Below are positions 34,321 to 43,628 of a stretch of 44,207 nucleotides of DNA, in pieces. Source of the DNA: FEN-1297 sp963787005 (GTDB lineage Bacteria > Bacteroidota > Ignavibacteria > Ignavibacteriales > Ignavibacteriaceae); the NCBI GenBank assembly GCA_963787005.1, contig CAWBBX010000020.1, positions 1 to 44,207 of the forward strand. Direction: 5' to 3'. The position numbers and the translations under genes were made by a program. The notes under the pieces were generated by a model, which was given only the letters and a program-made list of their open reading frames with translations, was not told the DNA's origin and searched no databases. The first letter of the stretch is position 1, and the number at the start of each line of letters is the position of its first letter.

Positions 34321-34926
34321 TTAATTTAGGATCACGGGTCTGCCATCGATAATTTTAACTTCATTCCTGGCAATTTTCTCGATCACGAAAGGCAGCAGTT
34401 CATGTTCAGCCTGCAGCACTCTTTCGGCAATTTCTTCGGGAGATTTTACATCGGAAATATCTACGCATCTTTGGGCAATTATCTTCCCGGTATCGTAAGT
34501 CATATCTACAAAATGAACCGTTGCGCCTGAAACCTTCGCGGCCGATTCGAAAACCGCGCGGTGCACGTTCATGCCGTACATTCCTTTACCCCCGAACGAC
34601 GGAAGCAAAGCAGGATGTATATTAATAATTCTAAAGTTGTACCGTTTTATCAGATCTTCCGGAATCATTTTTAAAAAACCTGCCAGTACAACGAGTTCAA
34701 TTTTTTGTTCTGTTAATAACGCAGAAAGATCATTATAGCTTACACATCCGCCTTTACTGCCCAGACAATAGGTTGGAATAGAGTGCTCTCCGGCAATCCC
34801 GAAAGCGGCGCAGTCTTTTTTATCGCTGAAAACTGCCTTAACTTCAAAATAACCGCGCTCTTTTTGGGAATTCAATATTGCCTGAAGATTAGAACCACGA
34901 CCCGAAACAAATACGGCTACTCTCAA
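34321..34926 (-). CDS. purN: phosphoribosylglycinamide formyltransferase
   Basis: Transfers formyl from 10-formyl-THF to GAR in purine synthesis. The opening RVAVFVSGRGSNLQAILN holds the phosphate-binding SGRGSN motif. The catalytic centre is NIHPALLPSFGGKGMYGMNVHRAVFE (Asn-x-His), with SGATVHFVDMTYDTGKIIAQR (His and Asp). Length 201 is normal. The start codon is TTG (34924-34926) with no strong ribosome-binding site, chosen from the conserved N-terminus. It precedes purH by 38 bases and is followed upstream by a 92-base gap to the TPR gene. Confidence 0.96.
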   Translation of the reverse strand: MRVAVFVSGRGSNLQAILNSQKERGYFEVKAVFSDKKDCAAFGIAGEHSIPTYCLGSKGGCVSYNDLSALLTEQKIELVVLAGFLKMIPEDLIKRYNFRIINIHPALLPSFGGKGMYGMNVHRAVFESAAKVSGATVHFVDMTYDTGKIIAQRCVDISDVKSPEEIAERVLQAEHELLPFVIEKIARNEVKIIDGRPVILN

Positions 34927-35018
34927 TATTACTCAATCTTATAAAGTGTTTCAAATTAGTTAAATAGTGAAAAATTGTCAATGCGCTAAGCGCTGCTTTT
35001 GCACAATTTCTCGCATTA

Positions 35019-36542
35019 TCATCTATTATGCTCAAGAGTGTAGAGCAAATTGTCAAGCTTCTTCTGGTAATCGTAATCCGAATAATCGCGGGCTTTTTCA
35101 ATTAAGCTGTCAGCTTCCTTTTCGTTACCGGTTTTCATATAGGCTCTTGCAGCATAATAACACGAGTAGGGCTTAATCCAATTTTCATTGTCCGCATCCA
35201 ATAATTTTGCCGACATAGCATAATCCGCCGCGTCCGCATACTTGCCCAGCCGGTAAGCCCCCCTGCTGAGACCTATATAAACCTGGGCTTTCAATGTGTC
35301 TGTTTTACAACTGTCTAAAAGAACGGATAGAGAATCGTAGGCAGCTTTATACCGGGCCCCCTCCAAAGTATTATCGAAGCGGATTAGCTTTGCTTCGTCC
35401 GGCGAGATAGGGCGTTCCAGATATTCGTTTCCTTTTCGTTCGGCGTATATATCGTCCTCTATACCCATGTTACCGCCCCCGGCAGCCCTGTAAAAGTCCA
35501 GCGCTTCTTCCCTATCGCCCGTCAGTTCGTAGCTTACGCCCAGCCGGTAGGCGGCAATCCCGTGGTAATCCTTCGTCTTTGAGTTCCTCAAAAACTCACT
35601 ATAGTATATTTTAGCAGAATCAAACTTGTTCATCCTATAGAAGACATCACCCATTAAAAAATTTGAAAACGAAAGGAGCTGGGTAAAAGGAGTTTCCTTT
35701 GCATTTAAGATAGTACGAAGTATTTTTTTAGCGTCGGCAAGTTTTTTCTGCTTTATTTTAATAACGGCATAAGAATAATTAAAAAGAAGATTATCGGGGT
35801 ACCTGTTTAATAAAGTCGTTAGGTAGGAAGCTGCCCCCTTGAAGTCGAATAAAAAATTCGATAATATCTGTGAAAGATAAAACTGCGCCTCTACTTTTGA
35901 ATAATTTCCTTTATGAGCCGCGAGCCTCAAATATCTCAAACCGGTTTCCTTATCTCCTCTGATACCCGCCAGGCTGAGGGCCCACTTGAAGGCCGTTGGA
36001 ATCTGGCTCACCGCGAAGTTGTATAAACCGAGTCCCAGATACGCGTCGTATTTTGTCGAATCAATTTCAAGAGCTTTATTTAGGAGAGATTCCGATTTTT
36101 TGCTCGCCCATACTGCGTCTAAAAATTTTTCTGCTTTGGTGAAAGCCATTGTCCTGTAACTGTAATCGGCACCGAGCATGTACAAGATGTCCGGATTATC
36201 CGGATCATCCTCTAATTTTTTTACAGCCGCATCAATTGCGGTATCGGAATACGCAAGAAAATTCCGGTAATCTTTTTTATCCTGGTTGCTGAAATAGTAC
36301 CAGAAATAAATGCTAGCTTCGTAATGGTATCCTCTTGGATCATCCGGGTGAGTTCGAATTATTTTTTTGAAAGTATTATCGGCCTGTTCCCATTTGAAAT
36401 TATAGCAGTACTCAAGTCCGGTTTTTACGGATGATGTAACGGACTGCTGCGCGTATGTTTTGGGGCTGATTATCGGGAGAGAAATTATTAAAGAAAGCGC
36501 GAAGACAGTCAGCTTTTTCGAAAATCCGTAATTCCACATCAT
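35019..36542 (-). CDS. secreted tetratricopeptide-repeat protein
   Basis: A probable periplasmic or outer-membrane-associated scaffold. The open frame extends to 36635 inside pyrG, but the first natural start is ATG 36540-36542 (or the next codon). It gives the signal peptide MMWNYGFSKKLTVFALSLIISLPIISPKTYAQ. TPR-like helices follow along the whole length, for example EYCYNFKWEQADNTFKKIIRTHPDDP, ALEIDSTKYDAYLGLGLYNFA and KIYYSEFLRNSKTKDYHGIAAYRLG. No enzymatic domain is seen. Function is unknown. The gene lies 56 bases after pyrG on the same strand and is probably in its transcript. Confidence 0.85.
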   Translation of the reverse strand: MMWNYGFSKKLTVFALSLIISLPIISPKTYAQQSVTSSVKTGLEYCYNFKWEQADNTFKKIIRTHPDDPRGYHYEASIYFWYYFSNQDKKDYRNFLAYSDTAIDAAVKKLEDDPDNPDILYMLGADYSYRTMAFTKAEKFLDAVWASKKSESLLNKALEIDSTKYDAYLGLGLYNFAVSQIPTAFKWALSLAGIRGDKETGLRYLRLAAHKGNYSKVEAQFYLSQILSNFLFDFKGAASYLTTLLNRYPDNLLFNYSYAVIKIKQKKLADAKKILRTILNAKETPFTQLLSFSNFLMGDVFYRMNKFDSAKIYYSEFLRNSKTKDYHGIAAYRLGVSYELTGDREEALDFYRAAGGGNMGIEDDIYAERKGNEYLERPISPDEAKLIRFDNTLEGARYKAAYDSLSVLLDSCKTDTLKAQVYIGLSRGAYRLGKYADAADYAMSAKLLDADNENWIKPYSCYYAARAYMKTGNEKEADSLIEKARDYSDYDYQKKLDNLLYTLEHNR

Positions 36543-36597
36543 TTCTGCGGAAACATTATCGTCCGGGAAAAGTACACCGGCAGGTGCCGTAAAGAGT

Positions 36598-38238
36598 TTA
36601 ATCATTTGCAGACGCGGTCTGTTTTTCTTCCGCATATTTAAGCGATGCCTTTACGAATTCTCTGAATAAAGGATGAGCTTTTGTCGCGCGTGATTTTAGT
36701 TCGGGGTGGAACTGGCAGCCGACAAACCAGCGCCTGTCGGGAAGTTCTGCAATTTCAACCAATTCAAGATCGGGAGAAAGGCCGCTGAAAACCATTCCAT
36801 TCTCCGAAAGAACGTTTCTAAATTTATTGTTAACCTCAAAGCGGTGCCTGTGTCTTTCCGAGATGAAATTTTTCTTATACGCTTCCATGGCCTTAGTTTT
36901 TTCCTGAACGGTGCACGGATATGCTCCGAGTCTCATGGTCGCGCCCATATTCTTGATGTTCTTCTGGTCAGGCATGAGGTCGATAACACTGAATTTATTT
37001 TTTTTGAATTCTGAGCTGTTCGCCTTCGAATAGCCGCACACGTTTCGGGCAAATTCTATAACCGCGCACTGCATACCCAGACAGATGCCGAGGAAAGGTA
37101 TATCGTTTTCGCGCGCGTAACGTATGGCGTTAATTTTACCTTCAATACCCCTCTCGCCGAACCCGCCCGGAACAAGCAGACCGTCGATTCCGTCGAGAAG
37201 TTTTTCACAGCTCTCGTTCTCGCAGTCCTCTGCGCTTATTGCCCTTACGTTTACGCGGGCGCTGTTCTCCGCACCGGCGTGCACAAAAGATTCCATAATA
37301 CTTTTGTAAGCATCCATGTGCTCGATATACTTTCCGCAAACTGCAATCTCCACCGTCTTCTCCGGATTCTTAATACTCGCTACAAGGTTATCCCAGTCCT
37401 CAAGTTTGGCTTTGCGGTCGGTAAGATGCATGCGTTTAACAACTATCTGATCGAGCTTTTCCTTATAAAGTACGAGTGGAACTTCGTAAATCGAAGAGCA
37501 GTCGTATGCGGAAATCACGGATTTGCTGTCCACGTTACAGAAAAGCGCAATTTTATCTCTTATATCTTTGGGAAGTTTTTTCTCTGAACGGCAGATAAGA
37601 ACGTCGGGCTGAATTCCGAGTCCAAGAAGATTTTTAACACTGTGCTGCGTCGGCTTCGTTTTCACCTCGCCCGCGGAAGCAATGTAAGGAACGAGCGTAA
37701 CGTGAATGTTCATCGTATTCTTGCGCCCGAACTGCAGCATGAGTTGGCGCATGGCCTCCATAAAAGGAAGGCTCTCGATATCGCCGACCGTACCGCCGAT
37801 CTCGCTGATAATCACATCATATTCACCTAACTCACTCAGCTTAATCATGCGCTGCTTGATCTCGTCCGTTATGTGAGGAATAACTTGAACGGTAGCGCCG
37901 AGATAATCGCCTCTGCGTTCCTTAGTAATCACCTCGTGATATATTTGTCCGGTTGTAGTGTTATTCGCCTTAGACATATTCACATCGAGGAACCGCTCGT
38001 AGTGACCGAGATCCAGGTCCGTTTCGGAGCCGTCATCCGTTACATAAACTTCACCGTGCTGGAACGGGTTCATCGTGCCCGGATCCACGTTAATATACGG
38101 ATCGAATTTTTGAATTGTAACTTTGAAGCCGCGTTGTTTTAAGAGAAGACCGAGTGAGGAGGCAGTGATTCCTTTTCCTAATGAAGATACCACACCGCCG
38201 GTTACGAAAATAAACTTGACTTTATTTTTGGAGGCCAT
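36598..38238 (-). CDS. pyrG: CTP synthase (glutamine-hydrolysing)
   Basis: Makes CTP from UTP, ATP and glutamine. The N-terminal synthase domain begins FIFVTGGVVSSLGKGITASSLG (P-loop type) and contains DPYINVDPGTMNPFQHGEVYVTDDG, FLGAT-like and EIGGTVGDIESLPF motifs. The C-terminal class I amidotransferase has GLLVPGGFGERG, the nucleophile Cys in FLGICLGMQCAVIEFAR, and the His-Glu pair in FHPELKS. Length 546 is standard. The start is ATG with GGAGG four bases upstream. It appears to lead the long minus-strand run that ends at pyrF. Confidence 0.97.
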   Translation of the reverse strand: MASKNKVKFIFVTGGVVSSLGKGITASSLGLLLKQRGFKVTIQKFDPYINVDPGTMNPFQHGEVYVTDDGSETDLDLGHYERFLDVNMSKANNTTTGQIYHEVITKERRGDYLGATVQVIPHITDEIKQRMIKLSELGEYDVIISEIGGTVGDIESLPFMEAMRQLMLQFGRKNTMNIHVTLVPYIASAGEVKTKPTQHSVKNLLGLGIQPDVLICRSEKKLPKDIRDKIALFCNVDSKSVISAYDCSSIYEVPLVLYKEKLDQIVVKRMHLTDRKAKLEDWDNLVASIKNPEKTVEIAVCGKYIEHMDAYKSIMESFVHAGAENSARVNVRAISAEDCENESCEKLLDGIDGLLVPGGFGERGIEGKINAIRYARENDIPFLGICLGMQCAVIEFARNVCGYSKANSSEFKKNKFSVIDLMPDQKNIKNMGATMRLGAYPCTVQEKTKAMEAYKKNFISERHRHRFEVNNKFRNVLSENGMVFSGLSPDLELVEIAELPDRRWFVGCQFHPELKSRATKAHPLFREFVKASLKYAEEKQTASAND

Positions 38239-38331
38239 ATTTACCGCTTTTGTTTTTCAAATATAGAACATCTTAATACGAATATCAATTTCGAATAATC
38301 AAAAATGCACCAAAATTTTAATAAAGTTCCG

Positions 38332-38371
38332 AAAAATTTTCCGGACCTGCGGCTTTGTGCTGCAGATCCGG
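38332..38371 (-). terminator. terminator of the citrate synthase gene
   Basis: On the minus strand CCGGATCTGC / GCAGGTCCGG forms a 10-bp stem (one G-U pair) 20 bases after the stop, followed by AAAATTTTTC. Moderate terminator; it isolates the citrate synthase gene from pyrG. Confidence 0.7.
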
Positions 38372-38390
38372 TAATCGGTTGAAAAGTTGC

Positions 38391-39665
38391 TTAAGAAATA
38401 AGTTCTTTTAAAAATTGAGTGGTGACCGATTTAGGTCTAATGATAGGATTTAACATCGCTCTGTTTACCACAGCCTGAGCGGTAAGTCCAAGACTTCTAG
38501 ACACGGCAAATACAACCGTGTAATATGAAAATTCCTTAAGGCCGTAATAATAAAGCATGGAACCTGAAGCCGCATCTACATTCGGCCAGGGATTCTTTAT
38601 CTTCTCGACTTTTTTCAGTTCTTCGGGCACTACTTCGAATATTCTTGATACGGTCAGGAATACAGGATCTTCAGGGAAATGTTTCTTTCCGAAATCGAGG
38701 AAACCTTCGAATCTTGGATCCGTAATTCGGAGTACCGCGTGACCATAACCCGGAATAACTTTTCCCGAGTTCAGTGTATCCCAGACAATCTCAACTACCT
38801 GTTCCTTGCTCGGCGTACCTTTGTATTTCTCCATTATCTCAAGTATCCACTTTAGGCTCTCCTGGTTTGCGAGACCGTGCAGAGGCCCGGCTAGTCCGTT
38901 AAAGCCTCCCGCAAGCGAATAATAAAGATCCGACAAAGCGGAGTTAATAGTCTGCGTAGAAAACGCACTTACGTTACCTCCCTCGTGATCGCAGTGAGCC
39001 ACGAGATAAAGTCTCATAAGATCGTTGAACTGCTCCGTGTTTTCGCTGATGCCGAGCATATGAGCGAAGTCGCCCGAAAGGCTCATTTCGGGATCGGGTT
39101 TAATAAGATCGCCTTTTTTAAAGCGGAGCCTGTATATACCAGCTGCTATTGAAGGTATTTTAGCGACTATATTCAGCGCATCCTCTAGCGTAGGCTTCCA
39201 GTAATCTGCTTTTTTCAAACCTTCGCTGTACTTTTTTGCGAAGACGGATTCCTTCTGCATTGCAAGAATGGCAGTATTAAGCATTGTCATCGGATGCGAA
39301 TCCTCCGGCATGGCTTTGATAACATCCCATACATAAGAAGGTACGTGTTTTCTCTGCTTAATCTGTACATTAAAATCATTTAGCTCATCGTCGGTCGGTA
39401 AATCCCCGGTTAATAATAGGAAGAAAATCTCTTCCGGAGTTTTGTCTAACAGATCTTTCAACGGCATGCCGCGAATAATTAATCCTTGATCCGGCGGAAC
39501 CCTGGAAGTATCGCAAATAAGCGATCTTACTCCTCGCATACCACCGAACGCTTGCGCAACAGTAACCTCGCCCATAACCTTTGTGCCTGATTCTTTAACT
39601 ATATTTTCGGCTTCTTCCCGCCATTCCGGTATTTTAGTCTCTAGTTTTTCATAAATATTAGACAT
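38391..39665 (-). CDS. gltA: citrate synthase, eukaryote/mitochondrial type
   Basis: Condenses acetyl-CoA and oxaloacetate at the entry to the TCA cycle. It aligns by eye to the mitochondrial subfamily rather than to proteobacterial GltA: GGMRGVRSLICDTSRVPP, YLVAHCDHEGGNVSAF, FNGLAGPLHGLANQE and IPGYGHAVLR. Catalytic residues are His263, His309 and Asp364 (NPWPNVDAASGSM). The mitochondrial DAHSG motif is DAASG here. Length 424 matches mature mitochondrial enzymes. This type is known in some Bacteroidota/Ignavibacteria and deltaproteobacteria. The gene is monocistronic, with a terminator downstream and about 190 bases upstream to the phosphatase gene. Confidence 0.95.
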   Translation of the reverse strand: MSNIYEKLETKIPEWREEAENIVKESGTKVMGEVTVAQAFGGMRGVRSLICDTSRVPPDQGLIIRGMPLKDLLDKTPEEIFFLLLTGDLPTDDELNDFNVQIKQRKHVPSYVWDVIKAMPEDSHPMTMLNTAILAMQKESVFAKKYSEGLKKADYWKPTLEDALNIVAKIPSIAAGIYRLRFKKGDLIKPDPEMSLSGDFAHMLGISENTEQFNDLMRLYLVAHCDHEGGNVSAFSTQTINSALSDLYYSLAGGFNGLAGPLHGLANQESLKWILEIMEKYKGTPSKEQVVEIVWDTLNSGKVIPGYGHAVLRITDPRFEGFLDFGKKHFPEDPVFLTVSRIFEVVPEELKKVEKIKNPWPNVDAASGSMLYYYGLKEFSYYTVVFAVSRSLGLTAQAVVNRAMLNPIIRPKSVTTQFLKELIS

Positions 39666-39858
39666 GCTCTTTCCCTTATTTTCAGTATATGGAAGACAAA
39701 ATGTTAAATTTAATTTTTTAAAATACCCCTTTTTTACGTGGAATTCAATAACATTGAGGGTGCATTAACCCTATTTTCGGCAATAAGATGCCGTAATGTG
39801 AGTGGAAATATATGCATTGATTGAGAGAAACAGGAAGCGTCCCTCGGCAGTTGAAAAT

Positions 39859-42339
39859 CTATCCTATTTTTACCACGACGATCGACATATCGTCATGCTG
39901 CTCCGCCTTCCCCATAAAATTCTTTGCTTCACCGAAGATCTTTTCCACAATTTGCTCCGATTTCAGCCCTGAGTACTTCGTTACACATTCCCAAAGCCTG
40001 TCTTCACCAAATTCTTGGCCCGATTTGTTCATAGCCTCGCTGAATCCGTCGGTATAAAACACAAAGACGTCGCCGGCCTCAACTTTTGTCACCGTTTCGG
40101 TAATAACGCTGTTAAACACTTCCCCCTTCTCAAGACCGAGCGCCATACCCGGAGGATATAAATCCGTAACGCTGTCTTTGCTTCGACTATAATAAATCAA
40201 AGGATTGTGTCCGGCCCGCGCCAGGCGGAGCACATTTGAGCTTTTATCGAAGACCCCGTATATCATGCTGATGAAAGTACCCCGCTCCACGTTTTCATAA
40301 AAAAGACTGTTCATCTGCTTAAGAACTTCCAAAGGAGACGAAGATGTTTTAGAAATTGCTTTCAGAAAACCTTTGGTCAGCGTCATGTAAAAAGCGGCCT
40401 GAGTTCCTTTTCCGGAAACATCGCCGACAATTACACCGAATTTTTCTCGGTCCGGCTCTATAAAATCAAAATAATCGCCGCCAACCTCAAGCGCCGGAAT
40501 ACATCGCGCCGCTACATCCAATCCGGGTGTTCTCGGATTTACGCTCGGGAGAAAGCTCATCTGCACGTCTTTAGCAATTTCCAGTTCTCTCTGGAGTCTC
40601 TGTCTTTCGGTGATGTTCCCCGCAAAGGCCGGTGTAATTTTATTGTAGTCGATAATCTTATCCTTTGAATAGAGAGAGTAAACCGCGAGAATGATTAAGA
40701 AGCACGCGAAGCCGATCAACTCGTACCCTGAGAATATATACGTCGGATGCCCGCTCGTAAACAGCGAGAGTCCGCTGTTTATGGAATAAAAAGAAATAAG
40801 CGATATCAAAACGGTTAGTACATCGAACTTTAAGAATAATAATGCTAAGAATATACCGATGACTACCTGTATTGATATACCTATCATAAGAGGGTGAATA
40901 TGATTTGGAACTATTATGCCCCACGGTATTCCTATGCCTAAGATTATCAAAAGCTTCGATCCCCATCTCCTCTTAATACCCGGCGCCAGGAAATTGTAAA
41001 AAACGGCCACCATAAAAATCGAAGAATAAATATTCTTATTAATTATCCCGAAGGCCGGGCTGTAAGAATTAAAGTGATCCAACAGAGATGTATCGTAAGC
41101 TATGCTCCATATACTCGTAAAATTCTGGACAATGAAAAGCATGAACAGCCAAAGAATCGACATTATCAATCCGCCCCCTATGCCGTTTACGAGGACTTCG
41201 CCTACTTTTGAGTGCGTAAAATATCCGTTGCTCAACAAATCCAGGGATAAAAATTTTTCCTTCCAAGTTTCGCGCGATATGGATTCGCTAACAGCCCATG
41301 TTATGAAAAGAGCGCCCCCGTATAATAGCGGGCCAAGTACTATAGGTATCAGTATCGCCCAGCCTATATCCTCGGATATCTGGGAGTAAAGAAAGAAACC
41401 GAAACTCAAGGCTACCGCAAGTCCCATTAAAAACGCCAAACGGAATCCTATTTCTCCGGCCTTTATTTTTTTATACGATAAGTACGCGATAAGAATTAAG
41501 ACAAATACGTAAAACAAAATTGTAATAATAGATCTAAACGTAGACGATTCACTGGTTGTGTACTTCTCGGGGATAATATATTTCAGGTTAAACTTTGATA
41601 CTATATTCCCTGCCACGTTAACGTTAATTTCAATCTTGTCCTTAATGAAAGCGGAGTTGCCGGACCATGTGTATTGATAGTCTTTTCTCCGCGGCAGTTC
41701 CACTGTTCTTTCTATTTTAAAATCGAACTTCTCGCTTGAGCCGGAAATGAATGAGAAACGGATGTTGCCGGAAGTATCTGCGCTCGCCGAATCTGAGGAC
41801 AGGTTCTGCAGAGTCCCGAACCTAGATAAAAATTCTTTTACTATCTTCTTAGCCTTTTGGGGAGACACGGTTGGAAGTTGAACCGAGTCGCTTATTTCCC
41901 TGTCGAAGTTTAACAGGTTCCCGTAGTTGTCGTACTCAACCTCGAGCTTGGTGTTGTTTTGACCCCTGCTCGATCCTTCACTGGAGCCCAGGACAATATT
42001 ATTTGCAATTGCCTTATCCCATTTTATCCTCCAGTAAAATCCAGGCAGTGAGCTTCTCAATAAATCGTTTCCTTTTTTAAATCCGTATACCTCTTGAACC
42101 TGTCGTACAAGAGCGTCGTTAGAAACAAGCTTCGCATTTATTGTCGTACCGCCGATATTAATATGCATATCATTAACGAGAATTTCGGCCTTTTTCTGGA
42201 TCTCGCTCTTGTCAAAATTGATCTTCAAGCCGCCGAGCAGATGAACGTCTTTATAGAAAGTGTAAAATGTCACCGCCGACACGATTAAAATTAGGAAGAA
42301 GCCGATTAATAATTTTGATCTATTCATATCATATTTCAT
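39859..42339 (-). CDS. membrane-bound PP2C/SpoIIE-type serine phosphatase
   Basis: The 826-residue protein has an N-terminal membrane segment (LLIGFFLILIVSAVTFYTFY). A periplasmic domain of about 230 residues and some ten further membrane segments (about 265-560) follow. A helical linker (TERQRLQRELEIAKDVQMSFLP) leads to the SpoIIE phosphatase domain. Metal-binding motifs are complete: EVGGDYFDFI, GVIVGDVSGKGTQAAFYM, FVFYTDGFSEAMN and QHDDMSIVVVKIG. Such enzymes usually dephosphorylate anti-sigma antagonists in partner-switching systems, but no STAS or kinase partner lies nearby. The periplasmic part suggests signal sensing across the membrane. The membrane domain is not one I can name. Own promoter region lies in the 329-base divergent gap upstream. 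Confidence 0.9.
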   Translation of the reverse strand: MKYDMNRSKLLIGFFLILIVSAVTFYTFYKDVHLLGGLKINFDKSEIQKKAEILVNDMHINIGGTTINAKLVSNDALVRQVQEVYGFKKGNDLLRSSLPGFYWRIKWDKAIANNIVLGSSEGSSRGQNNTKLEVEYDNYGNLLNFDREISDSVQLPTVSPQKAKKIVKEFLSRFGTLQNLSSDSASADTSGNIRFSFISGSSEKFDFKIERTVELPRRKDYQYTWSGNSAFIKDKIEINVNVAGNIVSKFNLKYIIPEKYTTSESSTFRSIITILFYVFVLILIAYLSYKKIKAGEIGFRLAFLMGLAVALSFGFFLYSQISEDIGWAILIPIVLGPLLYGGALFITWAVSESISRETWKEKFLSLDLLSNGYFTHSKVGEVLVNGIGGGLIMSILWLFMLFIVQNFTSIWSIAYDTSLLDHFNSYSPAFGIINKNIYSSIFMVAVFYNFLAPGIKRRWGSKLLIILGIGIPWGIIVPNHIHPLMIGISIQVVIGIFLALLFLKFDVLTVLISLISFYSINSGLSLFTSGHPTYIFSGYELIGFACFLIILAVYSLYSKDKIIDYNKITPAFAGNITERQRLQRELEIAKDVQMSFLPSVNPRTPGLDVAARCIPALEVGGDYFDFIEPDREKFGVIVGDVSGKGTQAAFYMTLTKGFLKAISKTSSSPLEVLKQMNSLFYENVERGTFISMIYGVFDKSSNVLRLARAGHNPLIYYSRSKDSVTDLYPPGMALGLEKGEVFNSVITETVTKVEAGDVFVFYTDGFSEAMNKSGQEFGEDRLWECVTKYSGLKSEQIVEKIFGEAKNFMGKAEQHDDMSIVVVKIG

Positions 42340-42668
42340 TCTATAAATAATGCGATTATGCTCGATCTAATTTAGTTATTAGGCCTTAAATAAAAAATAC
42401 TCAAATTGTAATTGTGGCCGAAGCCTCACAAAAAACTCATTACAAAAACGTTCTCCCATTAAAAGCAGAGCTTTTCTTGATCGGAAATAAAAATTTTGAA
42501 ATTTTTGACGAGAGATATTTTCGGTTTTAACATTGTGCTATATAGAGGTACCTAATAAGTAATTACTTTCTGGTCATGCGGCACTACGTTTTTATCCCTT
42601 TATTAGTGATTCTTTATTTTAAGATAAAATTTGTATAATTGTAACTTATAATATATTAGAAATTTATA
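42340..42668. other. divergent intergenic region, 329 bases
   Basis: A very AT-rich gap between the divergent phosphatase and Sel1 genes. It must carry both promoters, but I find no full TTG-N19-TAnnTTTG match on either strand, only near-matches with one changed base (AAAATTTG near 42,629). No tRNA, ORF or strong hairpin is seen. Confidence 0.5.
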
Positions 42669-43628
42669 TTGATCCGCATCAAAAAATACATAATTTCCCT
42701 CATTATAATGATGAGCGGTATTTCGCTTTTTGCCCAGGATACAACTTCAAGCCTGGCATTTAAACAGAATCGTCCGCCCAAAGGACCTAATATATTTTAC
42801 CACCCGGATCTGGCTTACCAGCTCTGGCATCAATTTAAGCTGATCCGGGAGGCAAATGAGGGAAACGCACTTGCCCAGCACGAGCTCGGGATCAGGTATC
42901 TGATGGGACAGGGTTTCCCGGCTGATACCGTAAAAGCCGCATACTGGATAGGAAAGGCTGCCGATCAAGATCTTACCGCCGCCTGCTACAACTACGCAAT
43001 CTTACTGAACAACGGCTGGGGATTAAAATGGAATCCGTTCAAGGCTTTTGATTATTTTATGACCGCCGCAAAAGACGATATGCCGATGGCGGAATATGTA
43101 ATTGGACTGACTTATGTAGACGATCTGGTGGTTAAGCGGAACTGGGAGACGGCCTACGTCTGGATAAAAAAATCCGCCGACTCCGGATTTGAACCGGCGA
43201 AGAAAACCATGAAAGAGTTAAAGAAAAAAATCCCCAAGTCGGTTACACTCGACACAAATATGACATTCGCTTCCGGCACAAAGCCGAAGAAAAATAATGA
43301 TACTAATACGGCGAACGATAAAAACTCAATACCGCCTTCAACCGGATTGGTCTTCATTGATTTCAGCATCGCCACGGATTCCATAACCAATATCTCCAAT
43401 AAAATGTTGCTCAACGATCTTCGGAATAAAGGGAACGATTCACTCGCGGCCGCTCTCCATCTTGATGACAGTAAAGATACTACACTCACTTTCGACGCAA
43501 AGTCGATACCGCTGCTGGAAAAATTCGCCGAGTCCGGGAGTCCGGAAGCACTTACACTTATTGGCCGAATGTATCAGCTCGGAGTATACTTTACCAAGGA
43601 CCGGGTTAAAGCTGCGGTTTATACATAA
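42669..43628 (+). CDS. secreted Sel1-like repeat protein, probably frameshifted at the 3' end
   Basis: A TTG start opens a signal peptide (KKYIISLIIMMSGISLFAQ). Sel1/TPR-like repeats follow at about residues 60-180: NALAQHELGIRYLMGQGFPAD, DLTAACYNYAILLNNGWG, MAEYVIGLTYVDDLVV and WETAYVWIKKSADSG. A low-complexity linker rich in Lys, Asn and Thr comes next, then another repeat at the end (SPEALTLIGRMYQLGVYFTKD). The frame stops at 43626-43628 in the middle of that repeat. One missing T near 43,620 would let it continue as VYYIRASRLESPRSPALLWK, so I suspect a sequencing error or the start of a poor contig end. Sel1 proteins act as scaffolds; the partner is unknown. Divergent from the phosphatase gene. 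Confidence 0.8.
   Translation: MIRIKKYIISLIIMMSGISLFAQDTTSSLAFKQNRPPKGPNIFYHPDLAYQLWHQFKLIREANEGNALAQHELGIRYLMGQGFPADTVKAAYWIGKAADQDLTAACYNYAILLNNGWGLKWNPFKAFDYFMTAAKDDMPMAEYVIGLTYVDDLVVKRNWETAYVWIKKSADSGFEPAKKTMKELKKKIPKSVTLDTNMTFASGTKPKKNNDTNTANDKNSIPPSTGLVFIDFSIATDSITNISNKMLLNDLRNKGNDSLAAALHLDDSKDTTLTFDAKSIPLLEKFAESGSPEALTLIGRMYQLGVYFTKDRVKAAVYT

Noticed and set aside
35019..36635. Start of the TPR gene at 36635
   Set aside because: It would overlap pyrG by 38 bases and place the signal peptide 31 residues inside the protein.
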